Notes: generated from the letters alone by a model not told the origin. A DNA stretch of 49,811 nt from Candidatus Scybalocola faecigallinarum (GCA_018711005.1 DVIT01000046.1:1-49811); one strand, 5' to 3'; numbered from the stretch's first letter, positions 18,137 through 27,381 are shown. A program made the numbers and translations.

Positions 18137-18877
18137 ATGTTTAATGGTATGCATCTTTCCAAAAAGCTCCATTCCAGGATGCTTCAGGGCTTTTACAGTA
18201 TTATTTATCCCAAAAACGGTGAAATATACTACATTGGAGGGGCAGAGGTCCTTCCTGTCCCTTTGGAGGGGGATCAGGAGCAGCAGGCCATTCGTATGCT
18301 GGGGACGCAAATGGAGCAGCGGGGCAAAGCGCTTTTGATCGAGCACAATTTAAGGCTGGTCGTTTATATTGCCAAAAAATTTGACAACACAGGCGTTGGA
18401 GTGGAGGATCTGATCTCTATTGGTACTATCGGACTGATCAAAGCCATTAATTCATTTAAACCGGATAAAAAAATTAAATTAGCCACCTACGCCTCCCGGT
18501 GTATTGAAAATGAGATCCTTATGTATTTGCGCAGAAATAATAAGACCCGTATGGAAATATCCATTGACGAGCCTTTAAATGTGGACTGGGACGGAAATGA
18601 ACTGCTGCTGTCGGATATTTTAGGCACGGACGAGGATGAAGTTTCCAGAGGCCTGGAGGATGAGGCGGACCGGGTGCTGTTAAAGGCGGCGCTGGAAAAG
18701 CTGACGGACCGGGAGCGTACGATCATTATGATGCGCTACGGCCTTGGGACAAAGGACGGGGCAGAAAGGACTCAGAAGGAGGTGGCTGACCGGCTGGGAA
18801 TTTCCCAGTCTTATATTTCCAGGCTGGAGAAAAAGATCATCGGGCGTCTGAAGCGGGAAATGCTAAAGCAGGACTGA
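18137..18877 (+). CDS. sigE: RNA polymerase sigma-E factor (pro-form)
   Basis: 246 residues. This is the first mother-cell sigma factor of sporulation. A pro-sequence of about 30 residues ends in [16 protein letters not shown], matching the B. subtilis processing site EIYYIGG, so cleavage by SpoIIGA is expected near Tyr31-Tyr32. Region 2 follows ([15 protein letters not shown] to YLRRNNKTR), then region 4 with the helix-turn-helix [21 protein letters not shown]. It lies directly behind its protease spoIIGA. ATG 18137 is preceded by GAGGGG. Confidence 0.96.
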   Translation: MFNGMHLSKKLHSRMLQGFYSIIYPKNGEIYYIGGAEVLPVPLEGDQEQQAIRMLGTQMEQRGKALLIEHNLRLVVYIAKKFDNTGVGVEDLISIGTIGLIKAINSFKPDKKIKLATYASRCIENEILMYLRRNNKTRMEISIDEPLNVDWDGNELLLSDILGTDEDEVSRGLEDEADRVLLKAALEKLTDRERTIIMMRYGLGTKDGAERTQKEVADRLGISQSYISRLEKKIIGRLKREMLKQD

Positions 18878-18938
18878 CAGTATTTTACTGACTTCGTTTC
18901 AAAAAAATGAAGTTGTTTAAACAGGATGAAAAACACCA

Positions 18939-18967
18939 TTGACGAACATATGACCATCATGTAAAAT
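18939..18967 (+). promoter_or_regulatory. Promoter of ptsI
   Basis: TTGACG (18939-18944), a 17-bp spacer and TAAAAT (18962-18967), a strong vegetative promoter 32 bp before the start codon. It makes ptsI independent of the sporulation genes upstream. Confidence 0.75.
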
Positions 18968-18998
18968 AAATTTATATGAAGGTAAAGGAGAGAAAATT

Positions 18999-20654
18999 AT
19001 GGAGATTTTTCAGGGGAAAAGCGTGTTTGGCGGAATTGCCATTGGAAAAATCTGCGTTTACCAGAAAGAAGAACAGCAGGTAAAGCGCAGTAAGGTTGAA
19101 AATGTAGACGGCGAGCTTGCCCGTTTCCATGAAGCGAAAGATCTGGCAGCCGCCCAGCTGGCCCAGCTGTATGACAAGGCCGTGAAAGAAGTGGGCGAAG
19201 CCAGTGCGGCAATCTTTGAGATCCATCAGATGATGCTGGAAGATCTGGATTACGTGGAATCGATTGAAAATATCATTAAGACCCAGTCGGTAAATGCTGA
19301 GTTTGCCGTAGCTGAGACCAGTGATAATTTCCAGATGATTTTCGCTTCTATGGATGATGAATATATGCGGGGCCGCGCAGCGGATGTAAAGGATGTTTCA
19401 GAACGTCTTTTATCTATCCTTCACGGCAATCATAAGGATGCGCTGCATACGGATGAGCCGGTAATCATTGCAGCTGACGATCTGGCGCCCAGCGAGACGG
19501 TGCAGCTGGATAAGGAAAAGGTGCTTGCTTTTGTGACGATCCATGGCTCTACCAATTCCCATACAGCTATTCTTGCAAAGACTATGAATATTCCTGCCCT
19601 CATCGGCGCGGATATTGATCTTAAAGCTGTGGATGGCAAGATGGCCGTGGTGGATGGCTATGAAGGCCGGGTGTACATTGAGCCGGATGAAGAAACACTG
19701 GCAGCAAAGCAGGCCAGACTTCAGGAGGATATTGAAAAGCGCAACCTCCTTCAGACATTAAAGGGCAGGGAGAATATTACCCTGGATGGCCAGAAGATCA
19801 TGCTGTATGCCAATATTGGAGATATTAAGGATCTGGGTATGGTCATGCAAAACGACGCCGGCGGCATTGGCCTGTTCCGCAGCGAGTTTATTTATTTGGA
19901 CAAAGATACATTCCCAACAGAGGAAGAACAGTTTAAGGTATATAAGACGGTTGCCGAAACGATGGCAGGTAAGCGGGTGATCATCCGAACCCTGGATATT
20001 GGCGCAGATAAGCAGGCGGACTACTTTAACCTGGGCAAGGAGGAGAACCCGGCCATGGGTTACCGTGCCATCCGTATCTGCCTGACTCAGCCGGAGATCT
20101 TTAAGACCCAGCTGAGGGCTATTTTCCGTGCCAGCGCTTACGGCAAGATCGCCATTATGTATCCCATGATCACTTCTGTGGAAGAAGTGCGCAGGATCAA
20201 GGAGATCGTCACCGAGGTTAAGGAAGAACTGGCTTTCCAGAAGATTGCGTTCGGTGAGGTAGAGCAGGGGATCATGATCGAAACTCCGGCCGCAGTCATG
20301 ATCAGCGATCTGTTGGCAAAGGAAGTGGACTTTTTCAGTATCGGTACCAACGACCTGACCCAGTATACGCTGGCCATTGACCGTCAGAACGAAAAACTGG
20401 ATGATTTTTATAATCCTCATCATAAAGCTGTTTTGCGCATGATCGTACAGGTTGTGGAAAATTCCCATAAGGCAGGCATCTGGACAGGTATCTGCGGCGA
20501 GCTTGGCGCAGATCCGGAGCTGACAAAGCTTTTCCTGGCCATGGGTGTTGACGAGCTTTCTGTGTCACCGGGACGCATCCTTGGTCTTAGAAAGATCATT
20601 CTTGAGACCAATATGGAAGGCTGCCGGGAAGAACTGCTGGAAAAATATTTATAA
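18999..20654 (+). CDS. ptsI: Phosphoenolpyruvate-protein phosphotransferase (PTS enzyme I)
   Basis: 551 residues. Enzyme I takes phosphate from PEP and passes it to HPr, energising all PTS sugar uptake and feeding HPr-based catabolite control. Present are the N-terminal HPr-binding helical domain, the phospho-histidine loop HGSTNSHTAILAKT (about 184-197), and the C-terminal PEP-binding barrel with GIGLFRSEF, IRTLDIGADK and SIGTNDLTQYTLAIDR. All key blocks are present. The gene stands alone between sigE and sigG without ptsH. The family is also annotated ptsP; no GAF domain is present, so this is the sugar-PTS type. Confidence 0.95.
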   Translation: MEIFQGKSVFGGIAIGKICVYQKEEQQVKRSKVENVDGELARFHEAKDLAAAQLAQLYDKAVKEVGEASAAIFEIHQMMLEDLDYVESIENIIKTQSVNAEFAVAETSDNFQMIFASMDDEYMRGRAADVKDVSERLLSILHGNHKDALHTDEPVIIAADDLAPSETVQLDKEKVLAFVTIHGSTNSHTAILAKTMNIPALIGADIDLKAVDGKMAVVDGYEGRVYIEPDEETLAAKQARLQEDIEKRNLLQTLKGRENITLDGQKIMLYANIGDIKDLGMVMQNDAGGIGLFRSEFIYLDKDTFPTEEEQFKVYKTVAETMAGKRVIIRTLDIGADKQADYFNLGKEENPAMGYRAIRICLTQPEIFKTQLRAIFRASAYGKIAIMYPMITSVEEVRRIKEIVTEVKEELAFQKIAFGEVEQGIMIETPAAVMISDLLAKEVDFFSIGTNDLTQYTLAIDRQNEKLDDFYNPHHKAVLRMIVQVVENSHKAGIWTGICGELGADPELTKLFLAMGVDELSVSPGRILGLRKIILETNMEGCREELLEKYL

Positions 20655-20668
20655 AGAATAAAAAATAT

Positions 20669-20699
20669 GCCCCGGCTCGGGTTTGAGCCGGGGCTTTTT
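20669..20699 (+). terminator. Intrinsic terminator after ptsI
   Basis: Perfect 10-bp stem GCCCCGGCTC / GAGCCGGGGC with a six-base loop and five T residues. Confidence 0.92.
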
Positions 20700-20740
20700 A
20701 TGATCCGTGGCTGCTGGAAAATGAATCCATAGAGGAATCC

Positions 20741-20770
20741 GTATAAACCCATCTGAAAATGAGCATGATT
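20741..20770 (+). promoter_or_regulatory. Sigma-G-type promoter of sigG
   Basis: GTATA (20741-20745) fits the sigma-G -35 consensus GHATR. After an 18-bp spacer, CATGATT (20764-20770) matches CATnHTA at six of seven positions. Both elements and the spacing fit forespore autoregulation of sigG. Sigma-F uses similar elements, so it could also read this site. Confidence 0.65.
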
Positions 20771-20811
20771 TAGGTAGCATTAAATCTACAGAATGGGTCG
20801 GTGATTTTTCT

Positions 20812-21597
20812 ATGGCAGGATATAAAGTTGAAATTTGCGGCGTAAACACATCCAGGCTGCCTCTTTTGAAAAAAGAGGAAAAGGATGAGCTGATGCGGCG
20901 CATTAAGGCAGGCGATATGGATGCCCGGGAGACCTTTATTAAAGGTAATCTCCGTCTTGTATTAAGTGTGATCGGGCGCTTTTCCGCCAGCAGTGAAAAT
21001 GTGGATGATCTGTTCCAGGTAGGGTGTATTGGCCTGATCAAGGCGATCGATAATTTTGACCTGAGTCAGCAGGTTATGTTTTCTACCTATGCATGTCCTA
21101 TGATCATTGGAGAAATCCGCAGGTATCTTCGGGACAATAATAGTATCCGGGTGAGCCGTTCCTTAAGAGATACCGCCTATAAAGCGATCTATGCCAAAGA
21201 AGCTTATATAAAAAAGAATAACCGGGAGCCCACGATCATGGAAATTGCCAGCGAGATCGGCATTAATAAAGAAGATATTGTGTTTGCCATGGACGCGATC
21301 CAAAGCCCGGTGTCTTTATATGAACCTGTGTATACTGAGGGCGGCGATGCTTTATGCATTATGGACCAGGTTAGTGATAAAAAAAACGACGAGGAATGCT
21401 GGGTTCAGAGTATTGCTATTAGTGAAGCGCTGAAACGTCTGGGAGAACGGGATCAAAAGATCATACAGATGCGTTTTTATGAAGGAAAGACCCAAATGGA
21501 GGTGGCTAAGGAGCTGGGTATTTCCCAGGCTCAGATTTCCCGTATTGAAAAGAACGCATTAAAGACCATGCGTCATTATCTGAGCCCGGAGAAATAG
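20812..21597 (+). CDS. sigG: RNA polymerase sigma-G factor
   Basis: 261 residues. This is the late forespore-specific sigma factor. The N-terminus YKVEICGVNTSRLPLLKKEE is diagnostic for SigG. Region 2 runs through NLRLVLSVIGRFSASSENVDDLFQVGCIGLIKAIDNFD, region 3 follows RVSRSLRDTAYKA, and region 4 ends in MEVAKELGISQAQISRIEK. Unlike SigE it has no pro-sequence. In many Clostridia sigG lies directly beside spoIIGA-sigE; here ptsI is inserted between them. Confidence 0.95.
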   Translation: MAGYKVEICGVNTSRLPLLKKEEKDELMRRIKAGDMDARETFIKGNLRLVLSVIGRFSASSENVDDLFQVGCIGLIKAIDNFDLSQQVMFSTYACPMIIGEIRRYLRDNNSIRVSRSLRDTAYKAIYAKEAYIKKNNREPTIMEIASEIGINKEDIVFAMDAIQSPVSLYEPVYTEGGDALCIMDQVSDKKNDEECWVQSIAISEALKRLGERDQKIIQMRFYEGKTQMEVAKELGISQAQISRIEKNALKTMRHYLSPEK

Positions 21598-21621
21598 TTT
21601 TGATCGTGTGAAGATATAAGC

Positions 21622-22410
21622 TCAGGATCCCAGGCGGCAAAGATCATCAAATGCAAGGGAACCGCCGAAAAGATCCAGGGCGCTGCCTACAGTGAAGTCT
21701 ATACGTTCCTGGCCCAGGGTGCGGATCGTGTGAATATCTTCTATAGAGTGGATGCCTCCGGCATAGGTGACAGGAAGGGCGGTCATTTGGCACATGCGGG
21801 ACACAAGCTCTGTTTCAATGCCGGAAGCTTTTCCCTCCACATCCACGGCGTGAATGAGAAATTCGTCGCAGTAAGGCTCCAGCATGGCAAAGGTTTCCTC
21901 ACACACAGGGACCTGGGTAAACTTTTGCCAGCGGTCTGTGACAATATAGTAGTTGTCATCCGACGGATCCTCCGGCTTTTTCCGGCAGCTTAAGTCCAGG
22001 ACAAGATGGCTTTTGCCGATTTTTTGGCTAAGGCTTTTCAGCCGTTCCATATGGATCTGGCCATCCTTAAAGCAATAGGAGGTTACGATAATATGAGAAG
22101 CCCCCCAGCTGAGAAATGCAGGGGCATTTTCCTCATTCATGCCGCCGCCGATCTGGAGACCGCCGGGATAGGCCGCAAGTGCCTGCCGTGCCTGGCGGAC
22201 ATCGGCCTCATAGTAAGGGGAGGATGCGGGATTTAATAAGATCATATGGCCTCCGGTAAGCCCTTTTTGACGGTAAAGATCTGCATACCAGGCCGCGTCA
22301 CGGCTGGAAATAAAATTTTCCCGGGCCTGGTCATTAACGTCCGTCAAACTTTGGCCCACAATTTGCTTTACCTGTCCGTTATGTATATCAATACAAGGTC
22401 TGAATTTCAT
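21622..22410 (-). CDS. hisA: HisA, eukaryotic (yeast HIS6)-type ProFAR isomerase
   Basis: 262 residues. It catalyses isomerisation of the ProFAR intermediate in histidine synthesis. The sequence begins MKFRPCIDIHNGQVKQIVGQ and carries GGLQIGGGMN, LVLDLSCRKK and YAGGIHSIEDI, the blocks of the eukaryote-like HisA subfamily, distinct from the usual bacterial HisA. It stands alone, convergent with sigG and away from other his genes. AAGGGGG precedes the ATG. An alternative is a related barrel enzyme of unknown substrate, but the phosphate-binding glycine loops are complete. Confidence 0.85.
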   Translation of the reverse strand: MKFRPCIDIHNGQVKQIVGQSLTDVNDQARENFISSRDAAWYADLYRQKGLTGGHMILLNPASSPYYEADVRQARQALAAYPGGLQIGGGMNEENAPAFLSWGASHIIVTSYCFKDGQIHMERLKSLSQKIGKSHLVLDLSCRKKPEDPSDDNYYIVTDRWQKFTQVPVCEETFAMLEPYCDEFLIHAVDVEGKASGIETELVSRMCQMTALPVTYAGGIHSIEDIHTIRTLGQERIDFTVGSALDLFGGSLAFDDLCRLGS

Positions 22411-22473
22411 GAATTTATCCCCCTTTTTGTAAAATAAGCTCTGCGGCTATTTTCCTTCGCTGCGCAAAAGACG

Positions 22474-22495
22474 CGGTATAATAGCCATTATACCG
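22474..22495. promoter_or_regulatory. Perfect 9+9 palindrome between hisA and ymxH
   Basis: CGGTATAAT (22474-22482) and ATTATACCG (22487-22495) pair perfectly around AGCC. Each arm contains a TATAAT reading outward, one towards hisA and one towards ymxH. No good -35 boxes accompany them, so it may be a shared operator, divergent promoter core or RNA hairpin. Confidence 0.5.
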
Positions 22496-22572
22496 TAAAA
22501 AAGTGCGTATGGCCAGAGAAAAGTGCAACTATTCGCCTCTGGGGCATAGTATATAGAAAAGGGGTGAGTTGG

Positions 22573-22839
22573 ATGCGCTTTTGTGATCTGAGACAAAAAG
22601 AAGTGATCAATGTCCGGGACTGCCAGCGTCTTGGCTTTGTTGCAGATATAGAGTTTGATCCATGCTGCGGGAAAATATGCCAGCTGATCATTCCGGGCCC
22701 CGGGAAGTTTTGCGGACTTTTTGGCCGGGATACAGAATGCGTCATTGGCTGGAACTGCGTCCGACAGATCGGAGCGGATATTATCCTGGTAGATGTTAAT
22801 GTGGAAGCGATCCGTAAAAACTGTGACAAGGATCTGTAA
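22573..22839 (+). CDS. ymxH: YlmC/YmxH family PRC-barrel protein
   Basis: 88 residues starting MRFCDLRQKEVINVRDCQRLGFV, with VADIEFDPCCGKICQLIIPG and a final IGADIILVDV strand. This matches the YlmC/YmxH sporulation-associated PRC-barrel family; its molecular role is unknown. ATG 22573 follows GGGGTGA (22561-22567). It lies near several sporulation genes, which fits the family label but does not prove the role. Confidence 0.85.
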   Translation: MRFCDLRQKEVINVRDCQRLGFVADIEFDPCCGKICQLIIPGPGKFCGLFGRDTECVIGWNCVRQIGADIILVDVNVEAIRKNCDKDL

Positions 22840-22887
22840 ACTTGTAACAGTGTAAATGACAGTACGCTTATTCTTTGTAAAATTTTG

Positions 22888-22915
22888 TTGACATAATATG
22901 GGAATTGTTTATAAT
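22888..22915 (+). promoter_or_regulatory. Promoter of nrdR
   Basis: TTGACA (22888-22893), a 16-bp spacer and TATAAT (22910-22915), both perfect boxes. The start codon is about 78 bp downstream. Confidence 0.75.
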
Positions 22916-22992
22916 ATTTATAGAATACCGGAAGCCGAAGGCGTTTGGCTGTTCCGGGGAAGAAGATAAAGACGCCAGGAGGACATAAATTT

Positions 22993-23454
22993 ATGAAATG
23001 CCCATATTGCAGTGCAGACGATACAAAGGTAATCGATTCCAGACCCGCGGATGATAATTGTGCGATCCGCCGGAGACGCCAGTGCGAGGTTTGTGGAAAG
23101 CGATTTACTACATACGAGAAGGTGGAGACGATCCCCCTGATCGTGATTAAGAAAGATAATAACCGTGAACCTTATAACCGCCAGAAGATTGAAGCGGGTA
23201 TTGTCCGTTCCTGCCATAAGCGTCCCATATCGGCAGCCCAGATCAGTAAGCTGGTGGATGAGATCGAAACGGAGATTTTTAACCGGGAGGACCGGGAGAT
23301 CAGTGTCAATGTGATCGGAGAAATCGTCATGAACAAGCTGAAATCCTTAGATCCTGTAGCTTATGTGCGGTTTGCTTCCGTATACCGGGAATTTAAAGAT
23401 GTCAACACATTTATGGATGAACTGAAGAAAATATTGGATCATAACGAAGAATAA
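22993..23454 (+). CDS. nrdR: Transcriptional repressor NrdR
   Basis: 153 residues, the standard NrdR length. It represses ribonucleotide reductase operons in response to ATP/dATP bound to its cone domain. The zinc ribbon is visible as MKCPYC (Cys3, Cys6) and CEVC (31-34), followed by [11 protein letters not shown] and an ATP-cone (about 49-139). The ATG at 22993 follows AGGAGG; the longer upstream frame lacks family similarity. No ribonucleotide reductase gene is in the window. Confidence 0.97.
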   Translation: MKCPYCSADDTKVIDSRPADDNCAIRRRRQCEVCGKRFTTYEKVETIPLIVIKKDNNREPYNRQKIEAGIVRSCHKRPISAAQISKLVDEIETEIFNREDREISVNVIGEIVMNKLKSLDPVAYVRFASVYREFKDVNTFMDELKKILDHNEE

Positions 23455-23461
23455 CCGTAAA

Positions 23462-23508
23462 AAACTGCCTGTGCAAAAGCTGTTTGCTGCTGCACAGGCA
23501 GTTTTTTG
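23462..23508. terminator. Bidirectional terminator between nrdR and hydF
   Basis: Arms AAACTGCCTGTGCA and TGCACAGGCAGTTT flank a 15-base loop, with a T run on the plus side and an A run on the other. It can end both convergent transcripts. Confidence 0.88.
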
Positions 23509-23522
23509 CGGGCCTTAAATTG

Positions 23523-24716
23523 TCAGGCTTTCAGGTCGATCTTATCAAGGATCCCGGAAAGATAGGCAATAGTAATGCCGTAGTTGGTCATGGGCACATG
23601 ATTGTTTTTGGCCTGTTCCACCCGGGAAAGGACGTATTTGCGGTTAAACATGCAGGCGCCGCAGTGGATGATCAGGTCATAGCCGGACAGATCATCGGGA
23701 AAGTCCGGTCCGGAGACAATATCGATCCCAAGGGACGGGCCGATTTTTTTGCGGAGCATGGCAGGGATTTTTTCACGGCCAATATCCTCTGTGAGAGGGG
23801 CGTGGGTGCAGGCTTCGGCAATCAGTACCCGGGACTGAGGCGTCAGGGCGTCGATGGCACGGACACTTTGGGCAAAGTAATCAATATCCCCTTTATATCC
23901 GGCAAAAAGCACAGAAAAAGAGGTAAGGCGGCTTTGAGCCGGCTTCTTTTCATAAACAGTCTTAAATACCTGAGAATCAGTAATGATCAGATCCGGCGCC
24001 CCTTTAAGGGCAGCCAGGGAAGCGTCCAGCATATCGGTAGTACAGCTTAAAACGCTGCATTTTTTATCTAAAAGCTCACGGATCGTCTGGACCTGGGGCA
24101 GGATCAGACGGCCCTTGGGCGCCTGAATATCCTGGGGCATGACCAGCAATACCACATCCCCGGGCTTTGCCAGGCTTCCGGTAATGCTTTGGGCCTCATA
24201 GTCTGAGGGCAGGGCTCGGATTAAAGCCTGGCGCAGTTCCGGAATGCCTTCGCCGGTTTTTGCATTAACAACCACCGGCGCAGTACCGGCGGCCCCTTCG
24301 ATGGCCCGGATGGCGTCGGCTTCCGGCATGTCTGTGCGGCAGTTCAGCACCGGGATGGTGGTGATCTTGTGGTCAGCTAAGGCTTTCATCCAGAAAAGCT
24401 CTGTATCGTCAGGCATTGACGAAAAAACCATAAGGGCAATATCGGTTTTCTTCATGGCGTCTTTTGTCCGCTCAATACGTAAAGGGCCCAGGCTGCCTGT
24501 ATCGTCAAATCCGGCAGTGTCAATAAACACACAGGGGCCGATGCCGTGGATTTCCATGGCCTTATATACGGGATCTGTGGTTGTCCCGGCAATTTCTGAA
24601 ACAAGGGCCGTATCCTGTCCGGTCAGGGCATTAACAAGAGAGGACTTTCCGCTATTGGTATTTCCAAAGATGCCAATATGGAGCCGGTTGGCTCTGGGTG
24701 TATCATTTAAACTCAT
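23523..24716 (-). CDS. hydF: [FeFe]-hydrogenase H-cluster maturation GTPase HydF
   Basis: 397 residues. HydF is the scaffold on which the 2Fe subcluster is assembled before transfer to the hydrogenase. An N-terminal GTPase domain has the P-loop GNTNSGKSSL and DTAGFDD. A dimerisation domain follows, then the C-terminal cluster-binding domain with CTH and, about 50 residues on, HCGAC, the CxH...HCxxC ligand set. ATG 24716 follows AAGGAGG; the in-frame TTG 18 bases upstream is inside that region and is rejected. Last gene of the maturase operon. Confidence 0.95.
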   Translation of the reverse strand: MSLNDTPRANRLHIGIFGNTNSGKSSLVNALTGQDTALVSEIAGTTTDPVYKAMEIHGIGPCVFIDTAGFDDTGSLGPLRIERTKDAMKKTDIALMVFSSMPDDTELFWMKALADHKITTIPVLNCRTDMPEADAIRAIEGAAGTAPVVVNAKTGEGIPELRQALIRALPSDYEAQSITGSLAKPGDVVLLVMPQDIQAPKGRLILPQVQTIRELLDKKCSVLSCTTDMLDASLAALKGAPDLIITDSQVFKTVYEKKPAQSRLTSFSVLFAGYKGDIDYFAQSVRAIDALTPQSRVLIAEACTHAPLTEDIGREKIPAMLRKKIGPSLGIDIVSGPDFPDDLSGYDLIIHCGACMFNRKYVLSRVEQAKNNHVPMTNYGITIAYLSGILDKIDLKA

Positions 24717-24820
24717 GTTTCCTCCTTTATTCAAAGGACAGCGCTGAACCTGAGGCTTGAAGCGCTGCCCGCAGAAGTTTTTGATGGCTTAGAATAGGAA
24801 GTCTCTGGAGCCGGAAGGTT

Positions 24821-26245
24821 TTAGAACCGGAAATCTCTTTGGCCGCCGGCAATCAGGTTCAGACGTTCACGGGTAATCTCCCGGACTTTGTCGCTGCCAA
24901 TGTGGAGCAGCTCCTGCTCAATAAGCTTTTCGCCTACAGCCTTTGTTTCCGGGGAAGCATAGTCTTCCAGGTACTCCTTAAAGGTTAAAATGGCGTTAGG
25001 CTGGCAGCAGTTGACGATCTGGCCGGATTTCAGCAGGCTCATAAAACGGTCGCCGGTGCGGCCTTCACGGTAGCAGGCGGTGCAGAAGCTTGGAATATGT
25101 CCCATCTGGGCAAGCCAGCGGACAACCTCGTCCAGTGTTCTGGAATCGGAAATATCAAACTGAGCGGAATTTTCTTCTTCCGGTTCAGGATCCACGTAGC
25201 CGCCTACGCTTGTGCGGGAGCCGCCGCTGATCTGGGAAATACCAAGAGACAGGACCTTTTCGCGCATCCGTTTGGATTCACGGGTGGAAATGATCATGCC
25301 TGTATATGGAACAGCGATACGGATCAGGGCCACGATCTTTTCAAACAGGGCGTCAGGCACAGCGTTGGAAAATGTGGACGGATCAATGTCATCGGCAGGG
25401 CAGATTCTTGGAACGCTGATGGTGTGAGGGCCTACGTTCCATACTGCTTCCAAATGCTCTGCGTGCATCAGCAGACCTACGAAATCATACTTGTACATGT
25501 TCAGGCCGAAAAGTACGCCGCAGCCGACGTCATCAATGCCGCCTTCCATGGCACGGTCCATAGCTTCGGTATGATAAGCATAATCATGCTTCGGGCCGGT
25601 GGGATGCAGCTCCAGATAGCTTTCTTTATTATAAGTTTCCTGGAAAAGGATGTAAGTGCCAATGCCGGCTTCCTTAAGCTTTCTGTAATTTTCCACCGTC
25701 GTAGCGGCAATATTTACATTTACCCGGCGGATGGCTCCGTTTTTATGCTTAATGGAATAAATCGTTTTAATACTTTCCAGGATATATTCCAGAGGATTCA
25801 TTTTAGGATCCTCGCCGGCTTCCAGCGCCAGACGCTTGTGGCCCATATCCTGAAGGGCGATAACCTCCTGGCGGATCTCCTCCTGGGTCAGCTTCTTTCG
25901 GGCAATGTGCTTGTTCTTCATGTGATATGGACAGTAAGTACATCCGTTGACACAATAGTTTGACAGATACAGGGGCGCAAACATAACAATACGGTTGCCA
26001 TAGAAACGCTGCTTGATCTCCTTGGCAAGGGTAAACATTTTTTCAATTTCATCGTCCAGCTCACATTCCAGCAAAACAGCAGCCTCCCTGTGGGAAATGC
26101 CTTTCATGGCTTTGGCTTTTTCAAGGATCTGATGGATCAGCTCCCGGTTATTTTTGTTCTTTTTCGCATATTCCAGAGTATCCTGGATTTCTTCGTCGTT
26201 GATAAATTCTTCAGCGACCATGGATTTTGGGTTGTATGTATACAT
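24821..26245 (-). CDS. hydG: [FeFe]-hydrogenase maturase HydG (tyrosine lyase)
   Basis: 474 residues. HydG is a radical-SAM enzyme that cleaves tyrosine to supply the CO and cyanide ligands of the H-cluster. The radical-SAM CX3CX2C motif is CVNGCTYC (Cys98, 102, 105). The C-terminal auxiliary cluster region has CTAC followed some 20 residues later by a cysteine pair (NCCQPN). ATG 26245 lies eight bases after AAGGAG; a GTG three codons earlier overlaps the site. Length and motifs are complete. Confidence 0.96.
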   Translation of the reverse strand: MYTYNPKSMVAEEFINDEEIQDTLEYAKKNKNNRELIHQILEKAKAMKGISHREAAVLLECELDDEIEKMFTLAKEIKQRFYGNRIVMFAPLYLSNYCVNGCTYCPYHMKNKHIARKKLTQEEIRQEVIALQDMGHKRLALEAGEDPKMNPLEYILESIKTIYSIKHKNGAIRRVNVNIAATTVENYRKLKEAGIGTYILFQETYNKESYLELHPTGPKHDYAYHTEAMDRAMEGGIDDVGCGVLFGLNMYKYDFVGLLMHAEHLEAVWNVGPHTISVPRICPADDIDPSTFSNAVPDALFEKIVALIRIAVPYTGMIISTRESKRMREKVLSLGISQISGGSRTSVGGYVDPEPEEENSAQFDISDSRTLDEVVRWLAQMGHIPSFCTACYREGRTGDRFMSLLKSGQIVNCCQPNAILTFKEYLEDYASPETKAVGEKLIEQELLHIGSDKVREITRERLNLIAGGQRDFRF

Positions 26246-26316
26246 GTGTTCCACTCCTTTTTTCTATAATGAGGACAGGCCCGGACAAAGACCTGGCCCT
26301 GTCCTGAACGTACTGG

Positions 26317-27381
26317 TTAAAGGCCGGGAGCGTCTCCCCGGCTAAAGTCAATCTCATAGCCGATGGCACGAAAACGGGCATCCAGTTCATCAATATGCTG
26401 TGCGGCCTCACTGCCGTCGGATCGTTTGTTATTATAAAGCATATACTTTTTACGCACGCTGCCAGGGGACAGGTTCGGCATGACCACGTTGGCGCCGGCC
26501 AGGATCCCCAGCTCACGGCCATTTTCAACAATAGTGCTTAAGGCTGTGGTAGACGGCAGCAGCACTTTGGGATGCATCAGCCGCACAATGGACAAAAGCA
26601 CCAGAGTCTGGATCAAAGTTCCGGCAGGTTCATTGGCAAAAGGCGTATCCTTGTGAGGGATAAATGGGCCGATGCCGATCATTTCCGGCTGAAGCTCCTT
26701 TAAAAAGGCCAGATCCTTTAACAGGGTATCAATGGTCTGTCCCGGTGAGCCTACCATAAAACCGGCGCCGGTCTGATAGCCGATGGACTTAAGATCATAC
26801 AGACATTTCATACGGTGGGCCAGGCTTAAGCTTTCCGGGTGGAGACGGCGGTAATGGCCTTCATCGGCAGTTTCATGGCGCAAAAGGAAACGGTCAGCCC
26901 CGGCATTGTGCCAAAGGACATAGTCCTCATGGCTGTGTTCGCCTACAGAAAGGGTGAGGGCGCAGTCCGGGAAGGTTTCCTTAATGGCAGATACAAGAGA
27001 CGCAATATGCTGTGCCGAACAGCCGGGATCCTCGCCGCCTTGCAGGACAAAGGTATGCAGCCCCAGAGCGTAGCCTTCCCGGCAGCAATCCAGGATCTGC
27101 TCCTGTGTCAGCCGGTAGCGGGAGGCTTCTTTGTTTCCCGCACGGATGCCGCAGTAATAGCAGTTATTGCGGCAATAGTTGGTAAATTCAATAAGCCCCC
27201 TTAAATACACCTTATTTTTAAAGGTTTTAGCTGCTGTGTCCCTGGCCTTCTTATAAAGATACTGGCGGTCATCCTCCGCATCCGGAGAAAACAGGTGGGT
27301 GAGGAGACCCTTAAGGGACTCACGGGGAAGGCCGGAATTTTGCTCCAGCAGATCAATGTCCCGGCGGATCAGCCCGCTCAT
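26317..27381 (-). CDS. hydE: [FeFe]-hydrogenase maturase HydE
   Basis: 354 residues. HydE is a radical-SAM enzyme acting on an iron complex during synthesis of the H-cluster dithiolate bridge. The CX3CX2C motif is CRNNCYYC (Cys70, 74, 77). Further family blocks are LQGGEDPG, LLRHETAD, GFMVGSPGQT and GIGPFIPHKDTPF. Its start overlaps the stop of the TM1266-like gene by four bases, so the two are coupled, and GGAGG lies six bases before the ATG. Confidence 0.95.
   Translation of the reverse strand: MSGLIRRDIDLLEQNSGLPRESLKGLLTHLFSPDAEDDRQYLYKKARDTAAKTFKNKVYLRGLIEFTNYCRNNCYYCGIRAGNKEASRYRLTQEQILDCCREGYALGLHTFVLQGGEDPGCSAQHIASLVSAIKETFPDCALTLSVGEHSHEDYVLWHNAGADRFLLRHETADEGHYRRLHPESLSLAHRMKCLYDLKSIGYQTGAGFMVGSPGQTIDTLLKDLAFLKELQPEMIGIGPFIPHKDTPFANEPAGTLIQTLVLLSIVRLMHPKVLLPSTTALSTIVENGRELGILAGANVVMPNLSPGSVRKKYMLYNNKRSDGSEAAQHIDELDARFRAIGYEIDFSRGDAPGL

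Noticed and set aside
22530-22560. Sigma-E promoter for ymxH
   Set aside because: A CATAGTAT -10-like box is present, but no matching -35 element occurs at the right distance.
25097-25963. 288-codon frame opposite hydG
   Set aside because: It is the shadow of hydG, whose motifs are complete.
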